Positions 33,401 through 45,800 of a DNA stretch of 64,000 nucleotides are shown in pieces (positions within the stretch are counted from its first letter, which is position 1; every line of letters begins with the position of its first letter). The DNA lies in NCBI RefSeq assembly GCF_048771995.1, contig NC_133030.1:54158001-54222000 (forward strand). The letters run 5' to 3'. The notes beneath the pieces are model-generated. The model saw only the letters and a program-made list of their open reading frames with translations, made no database searches and was not told where the DNA came from. The position numbers were made by a program, and so were the translations under genes. This DNA comes from Taeniopygia guttata (lineage: Eukaryota > Chordata > Aves > Passeriformes > Estrildidae).

Positions 33401-36211
33401 ACAAAATCTGGATTTACAGTAATTTAGGTTTGAAGCCAAAGAACTATGAATGAAAATCCCAGTTTTCTGCCTACAATAAATACTTCAGGACATTTCCTTG
33501 TTACTTGAGCACACTTGGAATTGCTTCATGTAGACTAAGTCTGAAAAATTAGTATTACCATATGCTTTAAGGTCTCAAGTAATTCTGCACAGCAATTGTC
33601 CAGCTCTTCATTGTATTTTGGGGTTGGCTTTTCAGGTTCTGTGGCACTGTTATCACATGCTATCTCCAATTTGTTATCTTGAAATCTGAAAGAAACATGA
33701 GGCAGCATAAACAACTACATATAGGTTTACTTGAGCAGTGCAGATTTAAAATCCTTGTGATCTGATCCTAAAAAATCTCTCACTCACAGGCTGTTTATGA
33801 GAATTCCTACATAAAAATAGCACAAAGCATAGCTGGCCATGTGGGAAAAAACATTTGCAGGTGTTAAGATCGTAACACTTTTCCTCTCTTTGTCTCAGTG
33901 CTGGAGGTTGTCCTGTCATCATCAACAAGGTATGCCCAGGCTTCAGCTGCTCCACAGGACAATCTGGTGCCTCATCACAAGCTCACCTTTGTGCAAATTT
34001 AAGCCAAGACATTTATCTGTGACCCCAGAGCAGCCAATGCGCAGATATCTGCCCTGTCTGGCAGATTCTCCCACACCAGCTGTAAACTTAGACTGGAGAG
34101 AGAGAGCTGATAAAGAGCAAAAGCAACATCTGGCACCATTACAGCAAAATATTCCTCAGCTTGTACCTGTCAGAACCCTGTCAGACAAACCCTCTTCAGC
34201 TGTCAGGAATCTGGAGAAGCTGCTCACAGCCCTGTTAGTTAAGGTTTTTCACTACAGCATGAAAATAAAAGCTCTACCAAAGTTGAAGGTTTTTTCAGTT
34301 TTTCTGTGGGTTTTTTTATGGTGGCTGTGGTGTGGTATTTTTGTTGATTCTTTGTTGGTTTTAAGTCATCACTGTTAAAACTTTTTGTCTGTACAAATCA
34401 TTGATTCTTTCTTAAAATCTTCTGAACTTTTGACTTGAATTTTTTACACCTCACCATAAAACATGCAAGAGAATAAGGGAACTCACATGGGCTAAGATTT
34501 ATAGAATTAGATTTAACTTGGTACATTATGTAAGTACTTAAAATATGTTACATTGACTATGTGAAATAAACATTTCCCATTTATTGCAAATATTACTGTA
34601 TGAGACATTATTTGAATGTAAATAGTTTATGTAACCAAAAAATTGCAACTGCTGAGTTTGATCCAAGAGCTAGTTTATCCACTGTGACATGTTCTTTTCC
34701 CATCTCCTAAAATAACTTTCTAGTGAAGAAAGCAGATTAATCTCTCAATAAAAGCAATCTTTATGCTGTCTTTATTCATGTGTATTAGCATACTTACTGC
34801 TCACTGATCCTCATGTTGACTATTTTGTTTGCTGTAGTAAATCCATTATCATTCAGTCTCTCCCATTTCATCATTAAATTATGCCAGTCTGCTGCATTAT
34901 CTTTAATTTTTCTTGCACTGACAGATAAAACAGGCCTTCTTGGAGTACTATCAGGAGGACTTTTTGCTGCATGAGAAAATAAAGATATTGAAGCAATTTA
35001 AAGCATACAGAAACAAATCAGTGTCCACCAGCTATTTGTGTGAAGGATTTCCTTGCTTTAATGGCAAATATTGATTAAAGTAAAATGGAATTTACATTAA
35101 CTGTCTGTGGCATGAATTATAATTCCTCATCTATTGCTATTTGCAAGAAAACCATGTTATTAAACAAGTGCAAGCACATTCTGAGATATGTAGTTGCAGC
35201 ACGGACAGCAGTGCTTTGTAGTGCTAGCAGATCCAGCAGTCTCCTGACATCAAATGACAGACAGATGTTATTGCAGTGCATGACAGAGAGAAATCACAGC
35301 AGCAATTACCGTGCATGCATGCAGTGCTCATGCCATGAATGTCAGAATTCATTCACAGCAACATGTGAGCTGCAAGAGTTTGGGGAAAGGCGGGGTTCTG
35401 CTGAAGGTGGTGGGTGCTTTACTGCTGAGCACAAAGTCCTTGTCTCATGGTGTCTCCCTGGAAGGCAGACAGCTGTAAGAACCTGCTGCACTTCCTCTGA
35501 TCACACCACGCAGCTCCACCTTTGCACCTCAGGTCCTGCCCTGGCAGCCAAAGCACGGCTCAAAGCCAAGCCAAATGCCCTGCCTGAAAGTTTGCTAGCT
35601 TCAGCTTTTATCCACAGAGATGCCTGAAAAGAGTTCATCACATCAAAAGATCCACACAAAACCACAGAATGGGTCAGGTGGGGAGGGGCCCCAGTGGGCC
35701 AGCTGCTCCAACCTCCTTGCTCAAGCAGAGCACATGGCACAGGATTGTGTCCAGACGGTTCTCCAGCGATACCCGGGTATCTCCAGCGAAGGAGACTCCA
35801 CGACCTCTCTGCTCATCTGTTTAAGGGCTCGGTCACTGCATAGTAATAAATCTTCCTCATGTTCAGGTGGAACTTCCTGTGCATTAGTTTCTGCCCACTG
35901 CCTCTTGTCCTGTTAGTTTGCACTAAGGAGAAGAGCCAGGCTCAATTCTCTTGACACCCACCCATCAGATATTTATACAGAAAGATGGTAAAACACATGG
36001 GGGACCCCGTTACACCGGAGCATGAGGAGGTGCTACACACGGCGCACACCGGGGTGTGACAGCAGCAGCCCGGCGGGCTGGCGGAGCACCACGGGCACTT
36101 TGAACCCCTTTGGCTTGCTGAGAAAACGCCGGGACCCGCCTCTGCCTGCTCCCTGCTGCTCCCTGCTGCTCCGCGCTCCCCCCTGCAGCTCCCCCCTCAC
36201 TCACCCGCCAT
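30241..36211 (-). CDS. CINP: Cyclin-dependent kinase 2-interacting protein, complete, five exons
   Basis: Minus-strand exons: 36205-36211 (ATG GCG G), 34798-34966, 33559-33685, 31882-32011 and 30241-30443. They total 636 bases, i.e. 211 residues plus stop, against 212 in human. Phases join exactly. Landmarks are RRPVLSVSARKIKDNAADWH, KIQLKMEKLTSTTKAICDLE, FFHTWPTPYFY and SSWLYQPYIENSSMLLLEA, all close to human CINP. The protein is mainly helical with coiled-coil potential. Known from the family: it binds CDK2 and CDC7, acts with ATR-ATRIP in replication stress, and is a subunit of the 55LCC AAA+ complex (with AFG2A, AFG2B and AIRIM) that acts in ribosome maturation and at replisomes. It shares a divergent CpG promoter with TECPR2, so co-regulation of the two is possible (inference). 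Confidence 0.95.
31882..32011 (-). CDS. CINP: CINP exon 4
   Basis: Reads TKIQLKMEKLTSTTKAICDL then KAPFFHTWPTPYF, ending one base into a tyrosine codon before GTAAGT. Confidence 0.94.
33559..33685 (-). CDS. CINP: CINP exon 3
   Basis: Reads FQDNKLEIACDNSATEPEK then YNEELDNCCAELLETLKHM. The first half is divergent, as in other vertebrates; YNEELD is the conserved anchor. It exits in phase 0. Confidence 0.92.
34798..34966 (-). CDS. CINP: CINP exon 2
   Basis: Reads AKSPPDSTPRRPVLSVSARK, then IKDNAADWHNLMMKWERLND and NGFTTANKIVNMRISEQ. The donor is an ideal GTAAGT, and the exon exits in phase 2. Confidence 0.93.
35661..35995 (-). mobile_element. CR1 LINE fragment in CINP intron 1
   Basis: The plus strand begins ACCACAGAATGGGTCAGG and continues with CATGGCACAGGATTGTGTCC, GGAGACTCCACGACCTCTCT and CTCATGTTCAGGTGGAACTT, the reverse complement of the CR1 3' region. 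It ends about 0.2 kb from the CINP start codon. Confidence 0.92.
36205..36211 (-). CDS. CINP: CINP exon 1 coding part
   Basis: Only seven coding bases (ATGGCGG) before a GTGAGT donor; the third codon is completed by the exon at 34966. The context GTCGCCATGG is a strong Kozak match. Too short to be found by open-frame scanning. Confidence 0.88.
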
Positions 36212-36244
36212 GGCGACCCCGCGCCCCGCGGAAATTCGCTCACG

Positions 36245-36370
36245 TCCGGCCCCGCCCAGCCCGGCCCCCGAGCGGCGCAGGCACCGGGGCCGCCGCCGCT
36301 CCGCCGCCTCGGGGCTCGGCGCCGCCGCTCCCCGCCGCCCTCCCTGCGCCGCAGCCCGCGCCCCGGAGCG
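36245..36370 (+). other. TECPR2: TECPR2 non-coding first exon (left end approximate)
   Basis: A consensus donor GCG|GTGAGTG follows 36370 inside the CpG island. The next coding exon begins at 41806 with 66 bases of 5' UTR, so an upstream non-coding exon is required here. The transcription start was not resolved. Confidence 0.55.
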
Positions 36371-36811
36371 GTGAGTGCAGCGGAGCCGGGGGACCGCTCA
36401 GGGCGGGCCCGGTCCCGCTCCCCTCCCCGGGCGCCGCCAGCGGGGCCTGCCGCGGGCGCCTGTTGCGGGCGGCGCTCCCGGCCGGCTCCCGGGGTGCGGG
36501 CAGCCCTCGGTGAGGGGGCTCGGGGCGGGCTCCGGCGGGGCTCGGCCGCTGGTACCCGGAGGGGCTGCGGCGCCTTCCCCGTGCCGGGGCTCTGTGTCTG
36601 GGCGGTAAATCCGGCATAAGCCGAGGTAAAGCCGGCGGGAAGGCGAGGCAGCCCCGCGGGTGTCCGGCCGGGAGCCGCTGGCTCTGTCCTTCTGTGGCGG
36701 GGGCTGCAGCCGCACAGGTGCGAGAAGGCTCCTGCTAGGAAGGAGCGGTTTGAAACACCTGAGTATGTTTCAGTAGAATATGTTTTAGAAATGCATTTGA
36801 GGAGGGGGGTT

Positions 36812-37078
36812 AAGACAAGGGGGAATAGCTTCACAGTGAAAGAAGGGCAGCTTTATGTTAGATAATAGGAATAAATTCTTCGCTGTGACAGTAGCAAGGT
36901 GCTGAAACAGGATGCACAGAGAAGCTGTGGGTACTCGATTGGAAGTGTTCATGGTGAGCTTGGATGGAGCTCAGAGTAACCTGGTCTAGTGCAAGGTGTC
37001 TCTGCCCATGGCAGGAGTGTTGGAACTGGATGGTCTTTTAAAGTCTCTTCTAACCCAAACCATTCTAGGATTCTGTGA
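36812..37078 (+). mobile_element. CR1 LINE 3' fragment in TECPR2 intron 1
   Basis: Starts near GACAAGGGGGAATAGCTTCA, continues GAATAAATTCTTCGCTGTGA and AGAGAAGCTGTGGGTACT, and ends CCATTCTAGGATTCTGTGA, the CR1 3' terminus. Sense orientation relative to TECPR2. Confidence 0.92.
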
Positions 37079-37498
37079 AGTTTTTGTAGGGTGTCATAAG
37101 ACCATCAGCTGAATTTTCCCATCTCTATAAGCATGCGCAGTAACTGTAGGTTCCCCTTTTCTACCCTTTCCATGTTCTTCACCTAGATTTTTTGTTTTGT
37201 TATTTATTTTTTATTATGTCACAGAGGAAAAAGAAACAAACATCATTTGAGCCATGTTATAAATGACCAATGTAGTTATTGGCTTTTGCATTTATGTGTT
37301 AGCTTTTGCAAGTTATTGGTCACAAATATTCTGATATAGTATAATTTGTATTTCTTTTTAACTGCTTTTTGGTATAATATAACCTGTCAATTTATGTATG
37401 TACCATATAGCTTATATAACTAATGGTGTGATAAATACATATTGTGTCTTAGGCCTTAGCCTAATATTAAAATAAAAACTATATAATTTTTTTGTGTG

Positions 37499-37944
37499 TG
37501 TAACTAGCTCAGATAACGGTGTGTAATAGCTAAGTTGTTTCTCACATTTGTGGACCATCTTATCTGAATGATAACAGTGACAAGAACCAGGACACCAAGA
37601 GGAAAAATTTTCTACTGACTCTCTGGTTATTAGGAAGTGTCAAAACAACAGAATGGAGCCTCAAGAAGAAATAAAATATATTGATTTGATCTACAAGATG
37701 GCATGCAGACAAGTTAAAACCAAGCAAAAGAGTTCCTAGAACATGTAAACTCACAGGAATGTTTGAATATGTGCAAACTCTTATGAATATGTATGTGTCC
37801 CCTGTAATGTTACAGTATATAATAACATTGTTTAAGCTAACGGTGTGTTTTTGGCATATTGCTAAACACCCCAGCACGGGATATTGTCCCTTTTATCCCT
37901 TATTAAACTCTTAAAATTTCAGAGAGAGAGCTCTATTTCTCACA
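37499..37944 (+). mobile_element. Candidate solo LTR
   Basis: Bounded by TGTAACTAGCTC and TTTCTCACA, with TTATTAAACTCTTAAAATTT near the 3' end acting as a plausible polyadenylation signal, as in bird ERVL LTRs. No matching target-site duplication was found, and no internal region is present. The family call is from general resemblance only. Confidence 0.35.
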
Positions 37945-40900
37945 AGCCAAAAATGCAACATTTCATGAATTGTGTAAAGCCAAGTGTGTGTTAGTTGGGT
38001 AACCATGACCTTTGTGCAGGATACGTGAAGGAGAGCTCCTTTGGCAGGGCTGGGTTTGTGTTCTTTGCTCTGCAGCATTCTGCTGTGAAAAGCTCTGGAG
38101 TTGTGACAGTGGGGTAGCCTGCTCTGGGGCTGAATGTGTGAGAAGTATTAGAAAAGAAAACTGTTTTCCTCTTTAGCTGGCAGGATCTAGCTGAGAACAG
38201 AGACTGTTGATCATATGGGAGTTTGTCTGTGCTCTAAAAAACTTAAATGTAAGTTTTAATGTCAAAGATGTAAAAAAAAATGGAGCTGTTGTCCCTCTAG
38301 TACAAAGAGGACCCTTGGGCTGAGAGAGATGCAGTGACAGCTTTAGTTTCCTGCAGTCTGTCTGTGGTGTATCCTGGCACTGAAGCTTTGGGCACTGCCT
38401 GTCTGCTGAACCACAGGATTATCTCTCACTTTAGTTCCCTCTGTTAGGCAGCATTGAGCCTTATTCCAGTTTTTAAGACCAGGAAAAAAAAAATTTAAAA
38501 GCTGCTTTTCAAACCATGGCCTTGAATGCAGTATTTAAGAACTCGAGAAGTCTGAGAGTTGAGAAGGAAGGACTCTGGTGATTGTTTTTGATGTGGTATT
38601 TTTCTCCACTTTATCTCTGCAGGACAGCTGCTTAGCACAAGCTGATTTGCCCTATACGTACTTCAGAGTAAGTGTGGCTGACACAGACTGAACACATGCA
38701 TCCAGTTCCAAAATCTGCCTGGGAAAATAGATTATATCTGCTGTTTGCCTTTGATTAATGAGGTAGGAAAAACAGATAACAATTAATCCTAAAGCTGTTA
38801 CAGACTACATGTGATACACAGCTGTCGTTAGAGGGATATCAAAGACTTCAGGCTCCAAAGCAGAGAATTGTGTCATTTGTGCAGATGTTTTGAATCTATA
38901 GGCCAAATGGGAGATGTTCTAGTCCCTTATACATTTGGTTAGTATGGATAAAATTACCTAATATTAATAGTATTTTTAATAAAAGTATGGCTTTGAGTTA
39001 TCATTCATATGTTTTTACACAATCAGTAGAAGTGTTTTGTTAGTCTGTGAACAACTCAAGATGAAATTAATTTGTGTGCAATGTCAAGCAATTATAGTTA
39101 ATTAATAAATTTTCCCTTTTTTTGATTGACAGGGTGAATAGGTTATAGAAAACATTCTTAATTTGTTTTTTTGACTACTTTGCCATCAGAGTTTGCATAT
39201 ACATTTTATGAAGAGTGAGAATCCTTATCTAACAGCAGAGTTTTAGAATTTTACTTAGTAGGTGACAAGAAATAATTCATCCCATGTTTTTTTTGTGGAT
39301 AGGAAGACAAAACCCTATCAAACTTTCCTTTTTTCTGTGTTTAAAAATTAAATGTAAGCTTTCAAAAGATGCATGAGGTAGCAGATAGGGTTATTGTAGA
39401 GGAATGAAGAAAAGTCTTTTTCTGGATAATAAAAATTTGCATATTTTCATAGCTGGTAATCAGTTACCCTGTATTTAATGGTTTAGTTGAGCTGGAAGAA
39501 TAAGTGGTGGAGACTAAGAAGAGGATGAATTCTGAGGTCTTGGAAGGTCCTCTAGTAACTGAGGAGTGTGAGATGGTTCCAGCTACAAGAGCAGCTTTGG
39601 ATGCTGACAGATGTAAATTGCAAGAGTCAGAAAGGGGACTTAAAAACCAAAATATGTGGAATTCATGAGGCAGTAGCTGGGTAGTGGTAGAAGTTGAGGT
39701 TAGACAGAGGAAGGTTAGAAAATATGAGACTCAGAACAAAGACTGGATTTTATTTCATTAGAGAAAAGAAAAAAAGACCATTGACTAATACAATTACTGA
39801 AGTGACAAACCAGCACATTTGGAACAGCAAATGAGACTTTAACAGTGGATTCTTTTTATATTTAGTTAACTGTAAATGCTGAAGGAAGGGTTAGGAGACT
39901 TAAAATATAGGATAGAAAATCAATGGTTTGTGAAAGTACTGTGGAAGTGTCATGATGTTCTAAGGTTATCTCTTAACTTAGTAAACATCTCTGGAAGGAA
40001 CTCTTCATTCAGAAATAGTTTGGACACATGTACCAGCTGGTCTTTATGATATTTCATGTAATACATTGTGACAGGTTGTAAACATTGGAGGAGAGTGGAA
40101 TTAACTTCTAAACTCTAGCAAGCAATAAAATTTACCACAGTTAGGAACTTCTAACAATTGTAGTAGTTCTAGTGTAGTTATTGGCAGTTTTTGTAGCAGA
40201 TAAAATATAAGCCAAATAACCAGTCTTTATTCTTGTGGTCTTGTCTATGACGCACATGGGCAATGTCACACAAACACTCTCTTTGGCCTTAGTGCAGTTT
40301 TATATTGACTGCAAGTGTGTTGCAGGGCCAAAGTGTATGTGCTGAATGCTTTTGCACAATAACTGAAACTGAGACACCAGAGCTTTTCACAGTAATGGAG
40401 ATAATAAACTAGAACAGCTTTTTTTTTTTTTCTAGTTTGATACACACTGCAAGCAATGTATGAAGCTGCCAAACAAAAAACATTTTCCATCCTTAGACAA
40501 TTAAAAACTAGGCACAATAGAACATATCACAAGTTGCAGTAGGAGTACTTCACAGAATCATTGTGAGCATATAGAAGCATTTCTAACTTCAATTTGCAGA
40601 CTTCTTTTTTATTTTTCTAAGGAAGTTCTAACTCTGCTGAAGATAAAAAAAATCTTCAGTGTTAAGCTCTTAAACAACCATAAAAAACTGTCCTGTGTGT
40701 ACAGATATCCAAAATTTTTGTCTTGGAAAACTGCAAGATTATACCATTCTGTTAACTGGCCTTGCTCATAGCAAAATAAAACTCAAGAAGTGAAGGGTTC
40801 TTTTCATTTCAATGTTTCAAAGTCACCCATGAGGACAGGCAGCAGCTAATTCTGCAAAATGTTCTTGTCAAGGCTGTAGCGATGAGAAAAATTACTGGGT

Positions 40901-41805
40901 TTAATTAAATTTTTGGAATATTTTTATGTTCCTCATGATCAGGAAAGTGCCAGTGTGTTATTACTGTGATGAGCTCTGACTACGCTGTTTTTCTTGGAGA
41001 AGGCAAACAGACTCTTTGTTTCTGTTATTCGTAGATAGTCTCCCCTAAGTATATTTACAGTATGGCTCACAAGCATGAAATTATTTTCTTATCCATAAAA
41101 GGAAACCTGGACATATGGTACTTTTTTCCTGTTTACTCCTTATCTTTCTAAATTCAGTTGCTACATGGATATTTTCCTGTGTCTGTCAAAATAGGAGTTT
41201 TTAAGTTTTTACTCAGCCCTTTCTTCCCACATAATTCTAATTGTTTGGTTGCTATTTGAATGTATAGCAGATGTAGCTCTAGCTGAACTGCTTCTCAGCT
41301 GTGTTTTTTCTTGGGTTTGGGACATTAAGGAGTGGAGCACAAGTGCTGGTCTGTTGCTTTGATCTTACAGTGCTGTCTGGCACAGGGAGTATCCCATGCT
41401 CTTGGGCACTGGATTGAGGGTAGAGGATGCAGAAAGATGAGGAAGTACATCACATGGATTGGTCAGTGTCAGAGTCCTTATGGCTTTTTCACTAGGCAGA
41501 TGAAAAGAAACACTGCATTTCAACTCAACTTTGACAAATTTACAGATGCAATAAAAAGTGGTTATCCCGTATTTAGTGGTTACTATACATCTTTATTATG
41601 TTAGCTGAACTTACTTACTCTTTTTGGTAAGAAAAGTTTCTCCTAAGAATAGGTTATATTCACTACAAGAGTTTAACTTGCTTTTTCTTTGTGCAAAGCA
41701 AAATCTGAGAATTTTTTCTTCTTTTTTTGCTAGATTGTGACTATCTGTTTACCTTTTACTCTCTCCACACAAGGTAATGACATGTCTTTAGCTTTTGTCT
41801 TTCAG
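37945..41805 (+). other. TECPR2 intron 1, remaining part
   Basis: AT-rich intron with no exon, RNA gene or repeat family recognised beyond those listed. Confidence 0.6.
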
Positions 41806-42888
41806 ATTTCCTTATGTGATCATGTAGATGTGTTCATTACAGCCTTAAAATTGCTGATGCAAATCCTTGCTATGGCATCTGTGGCTTCACCAGTTATATT
41901 TAAGGAATTTTGTCCCTTGTATTATCTCCTCAATGCCATTCCTACAAAGATCCAGAAAGGCTTTCGCTCTATTGTGGTTTACCTCACAGCACTTGATACC
42001 AATGGAGATTACATTGCTGTGGGAAGCAGCATTGGAATGCTTTATCTCTACTGCAGACATATAAACCAGATGAAAAAATACAATTTTGAGGTAAATACTA
42101 ACTTTCACTGTTGTCTCTGCTGATGAAGCTGAAATGCTCAGAATTGAGCTCTCTGTTGGTGTCTCATTAACTTGTGAGTTCTTTGTATGGTTTGTTTCAA
42201 CAGGGGAGGTGTGAATCTATAACTTTTGTAAAGCTATTGAGTTGTTTTGATGATCTGGTTGCTGTTGGTACAGCCTCAGGTCGGGTTGCAGTTTTCCAGC
42301 TTGTGTCTTCCTTACCTGGAAGGAACAAACAGGTAATTTTTTTCATTTGCCTAAATCTCTGTGAGGTCTAGTATGGCCAGTTCTAGTAGAATGTTACTGT
42401 GATCCTTTGTGAGAGTGAAACCCAGCCAGTTTTGCCTGATGAAATAGCTGTGAGTATGTTTTAGGCTTGTATGGTAAGCTTATAAAACAGTAATATTAAA
42501 ACATGCTCTGCATTACAAAAGATGTATTTAATCAAATATGTTTCTGAGAGATTTCTGGTGTGTAATATAATTGGCTGATCTCTTTGGTGGAGTGGGGTTT
42601 TGGATTGTTACAGGGTTTCTGTGCTAAATAAACTTTAGAAGGACACGCACTTTTGTACTTGATCTCCAGTTTAACCAGTTAGGAGTCACTGATTAGGCTT
42701 TGTGCATCCATTGTCTCTTCAGCTCATTCTTCTATTGCTTTATTACTGTTTCATAGCTTCGCAGATTTGATGTTGCTGGCATCCACAAAAGTAGCATTAC
42801 AGCTTTAGCTTGGAGTCCCAATGGAATGAAATTATTCTCTGGAGATGACAAAGGAAAAATTGTCTTCTCTGCACTAGACCTAGACCAG
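41806..42888 (+). CDS. TECPR2: TECPR2 first coding exons 41806-42090, 42204-42332, 42757-42888
   Basis: The first exon carries 66 bases of 5' UTR before ATG 41872. It contains TALDTNGDYIAVGSSIGMLY; the second contains CFDDLVAVGTASGRVAVFQL; the third ALAWSPNGMKLFSGDDKGKI. These are successive WD-repeat blades. The intron between the first two exons is only 113 bases. Confidence 0.95.
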
Positions 42889-45800
42889 GTGAGCATTTGT
42901 TAATAGGGACCTTAATTCACATTTGCACTTCCTGAAAGGATGCTTGTATGTTTAAATATTTAGCAGTTACTTAATTGCTCAGTGTTACGTGTTTAGTTGG
43001 ATGGCTTTATTGGTATGTGTACACTTGGCCCAGTGTGTGCACACCCAGCGAGGCAACCATTGGAACTGCCTTATCTTTTTTAAAAGGTAATGCATTTTAG
43101 AAGAAGTAGTGATCCTTCTCATTTTTCATGAAATAACTATCAAATCTTTCTTCAACTTTCAGCCAGTACTTTCTCTTTTGTTTGGAAGGGGTATTTTTGA
43201 CTGATGTGGCTCTATTGGTGAAGTACTTCTCCCAGAATTGTTCAGCATCTCAGTCTAGAGTGTAGAATGAAGGTAACATCTGGGTGCTGCTGGCTGAGTT
43301 GCATGTAACCAGTAAATGGAATTTTTCTCACATCTTGTTAGTTAATACAGATCTGAGATGATAACAAATTTAGTGCTAACTTGAATTTTTTAAATGGGAG
43401 AAAAGTTTAAACAATATCTGTCCTGATTTATCTGTGACTGTGCCTCAATTTGGCTTGACAGAAATCACCAAAATTAATGATTGTCTCCACAATGTATGAG
43501 CTGGCAGTGGAGAAGAAGGAAGAAAATGTGTCCTAAAATTCCTGAAGTTTCTGTTGATTTCAAGAGAAATGTATTAGCTAATATTACAAGAGAAACTACA
43601 TTTCATAGTGTGTCACACACAATCTAACTCTCCTCTTGCCTATGTAGATTAAGTCCATATTCATTAAGTGAATTTCATGCAACAGGAGTTCAAAAGCTTT
43701 TTTTTTTCTTTTTTTTTCTCTTGGGCTTATAAATTTCTTTGAAGTGTTAGTTACCACCTTGTATTTTTAGGAGGGTTTGACTCTTGTGAATTGTGTGTGT
43801 CTTTGAAAGGGTATTTGCAACTCCAGCCTTGTATTGGAAGAGCCATCTTCGATTGTCCAGTTGGATTACAACCAGAAGGTGCTGCTTGTCTCTACTTTAC
43901 AGAGGACTCTGCTTTTTTACACAGAAGAGAAATCCGTCAACCAAGTTGGAACACAGCCCAGGAAAAAGTAACCCTCATAAAATCCTGATGCGGGCTCATC
44001 TATTGATTCTTACATTTCAAAGTGAATTACAGACAGCATGATCTAGGCAGTAAAATTAATAAAACACAGCAGTCTGCTCATAAAAAGCTAGTTACAATAG
44101 CTGTGTGTGATCAAACATGAAATGACAATTTTACCTATTTAGAAAGTGGTTGCAAGTCTGTCATGATCATATTTTCAAGGCACTATTAAGCAAAAATATT
44201 TAGCTGAAAACACTGCCAAACTTCCTCTGCAGTCCCTCTTTGTTTCTGTGACTTGCAGTGAGCAAGCATTGTAATCAAGTCTGTCTAATGGGTGATGTAA
44301 TATTTGATGCAAAAAGCAAGTCACTATCCCCGTTTTTCTTATGCACTGAAGTGAGTTAATAGGGAGAATGTACAGTAAGCACTTAAATTTGAGTTGAAGA
44401 CTAGGAACCTCTTGAGTAGCTTTGATATCTTCTCTTATGTAATCCCTCTTGGGTAAGGAAGAGGGAACCCGGTCATAGAGCAGCATGACTGGGTATTTCT
44501 CTGAGGAAATTTACCCTTGAAAGGGGGTTTATGATGTTTCAGGTTTCAGGGATATGAATAGTAAGAGGAATATCAAGGCCCATCTTATATGTGAAGGTTT
44601 TCTTGGATGATAGTAATGGTGTTTCTGTGAAATTAAGAGTTTAACAGCTGAGGTCTGTTCCATGCTTCTTGCAAGTAAAGGCTGCCAGTTTCTTAGCATC
44701 AGTTTGTAGTGTTTTGCTTGTTTTTTATTAATTCTGGGAGAAGAAAGAGTGCATAGTAGGATGTTTTTGAGATGGACAGAGTGGCATTAAGGCTATAAAA
44801 GCTCATTAGGAGGAGTCATTTAACTTGCTTAGTTGATATAGTGTCTGACATCCAAAGCTGAGGGGAAACTTGTTATTTGGAATTACTGCTCATGTCTCAT
44901 TGTAACTAAATTTGTACTTCTGACATTTGACTGAATATTTTAATCAAAGACTTGATAATTTGTGGTTGTGAATTTGTGCCATTAGTTTTTAAATTGTTTC
45001 TAAGTTGAGTATATAGCTTTTAAAATAAATTCTTTTGCATTTTAGCACTGGCAAATTTGGAGCATGTTTTATACCTGGCCTGTGTAAACAGAGTGACTTG
45101 ACACTGTTTGCTGCCAGACCTGGGCTTCGTCTGTGGAAGTCTGATGTTCATGGGACTGTTCAGGCCACATTCATATTGAAAGATGTATTTGCTGGAGGAA
45201 TAAAAACTTTTGAACTGTATCCTCGTTTAGAACCACCTGACAGAGGAAGTTACAGCTCTCCAGAGAAACACCTTGGGCTTGTCTCATGCTTTTTCCAAGA
45301 AGGATGGGTGCTGACCTGGAATGAATACAGCATCTATTTACTAGACACTGTGAATCAGGTAGCTAAATCTTGTGGCTGCATATTTTGTTTCTTCTGTGTT
45401 TTTGTTCATGCTATGCTATGAGGCTCTGTTTTGGTTATACATTCTATGGCTGTGATTTAAATCCCTATTTAAAATGAAGAAAAGGAATATTTATTGTCTC
45501 ACATTGTCATTGCAATGATATACTCACCAACTAGCTCAGTATGTTGTTTATGAAAATTGCATATATTTAAAGCTTTCAGTTAAGGTGTTAACATCATAAA
45601 TAATTCTGATGCTTAGTGAAACATATAGAAACCTACAGTCTAGGAATTAATGCAGAAAGATATTTTAGGCCTATAAAATATGCCTATTTCTCTTCTACCA
45701 CTGTTGGTGTCTTGAAAAAAGACGTATTACCTTTTATTTGGCATACAGTGAAGTGTTAGCTATTTTGTTGTCTTAAAAATGCATATGAATGCAAACAAGC

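Larger units (their letters stand above)
36000..36720. promoter_or_regulatory. Shared divergent CpG promoter of CINP and TECPR2
   Basis: A CpG-dense stretch holds both the CINP start (36211, minus) and the TECPR2 first-exon donor (36370, plus), only about 160 bases apart. No TATA box is seen. Such head-to-head spacing is typical of a bidirectional housekeeping promoter. Confidence 0.8.

Noticed and set aside
33839-34378. Open frame of 179 codons on the plus strand
   Set aside because: It lies inside a CINP intron on the opposite strand, shows no domain, and its C-terminal hydrophobic part comes from T/G-rich simple sequence.
35085-35627. Open frame of 180 codons on the plus strand
   Set aside because: Within CINP intron 1, no family resemblance, no splice or promoter support.
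36010-36834. Minus-strand open frame of 274 codons over the CINP/TECPR2 promoter
   Set aside because: A shadow of the GC-rich island; it covers the CINP start in a different frame and has no recognisable domain.
42091-42203. Possible C/D box snoRNA in the short TECPR2 intron (TGATGA near 42121)
   Set aside because: No convincing D box at the right distance and no terminal stem.
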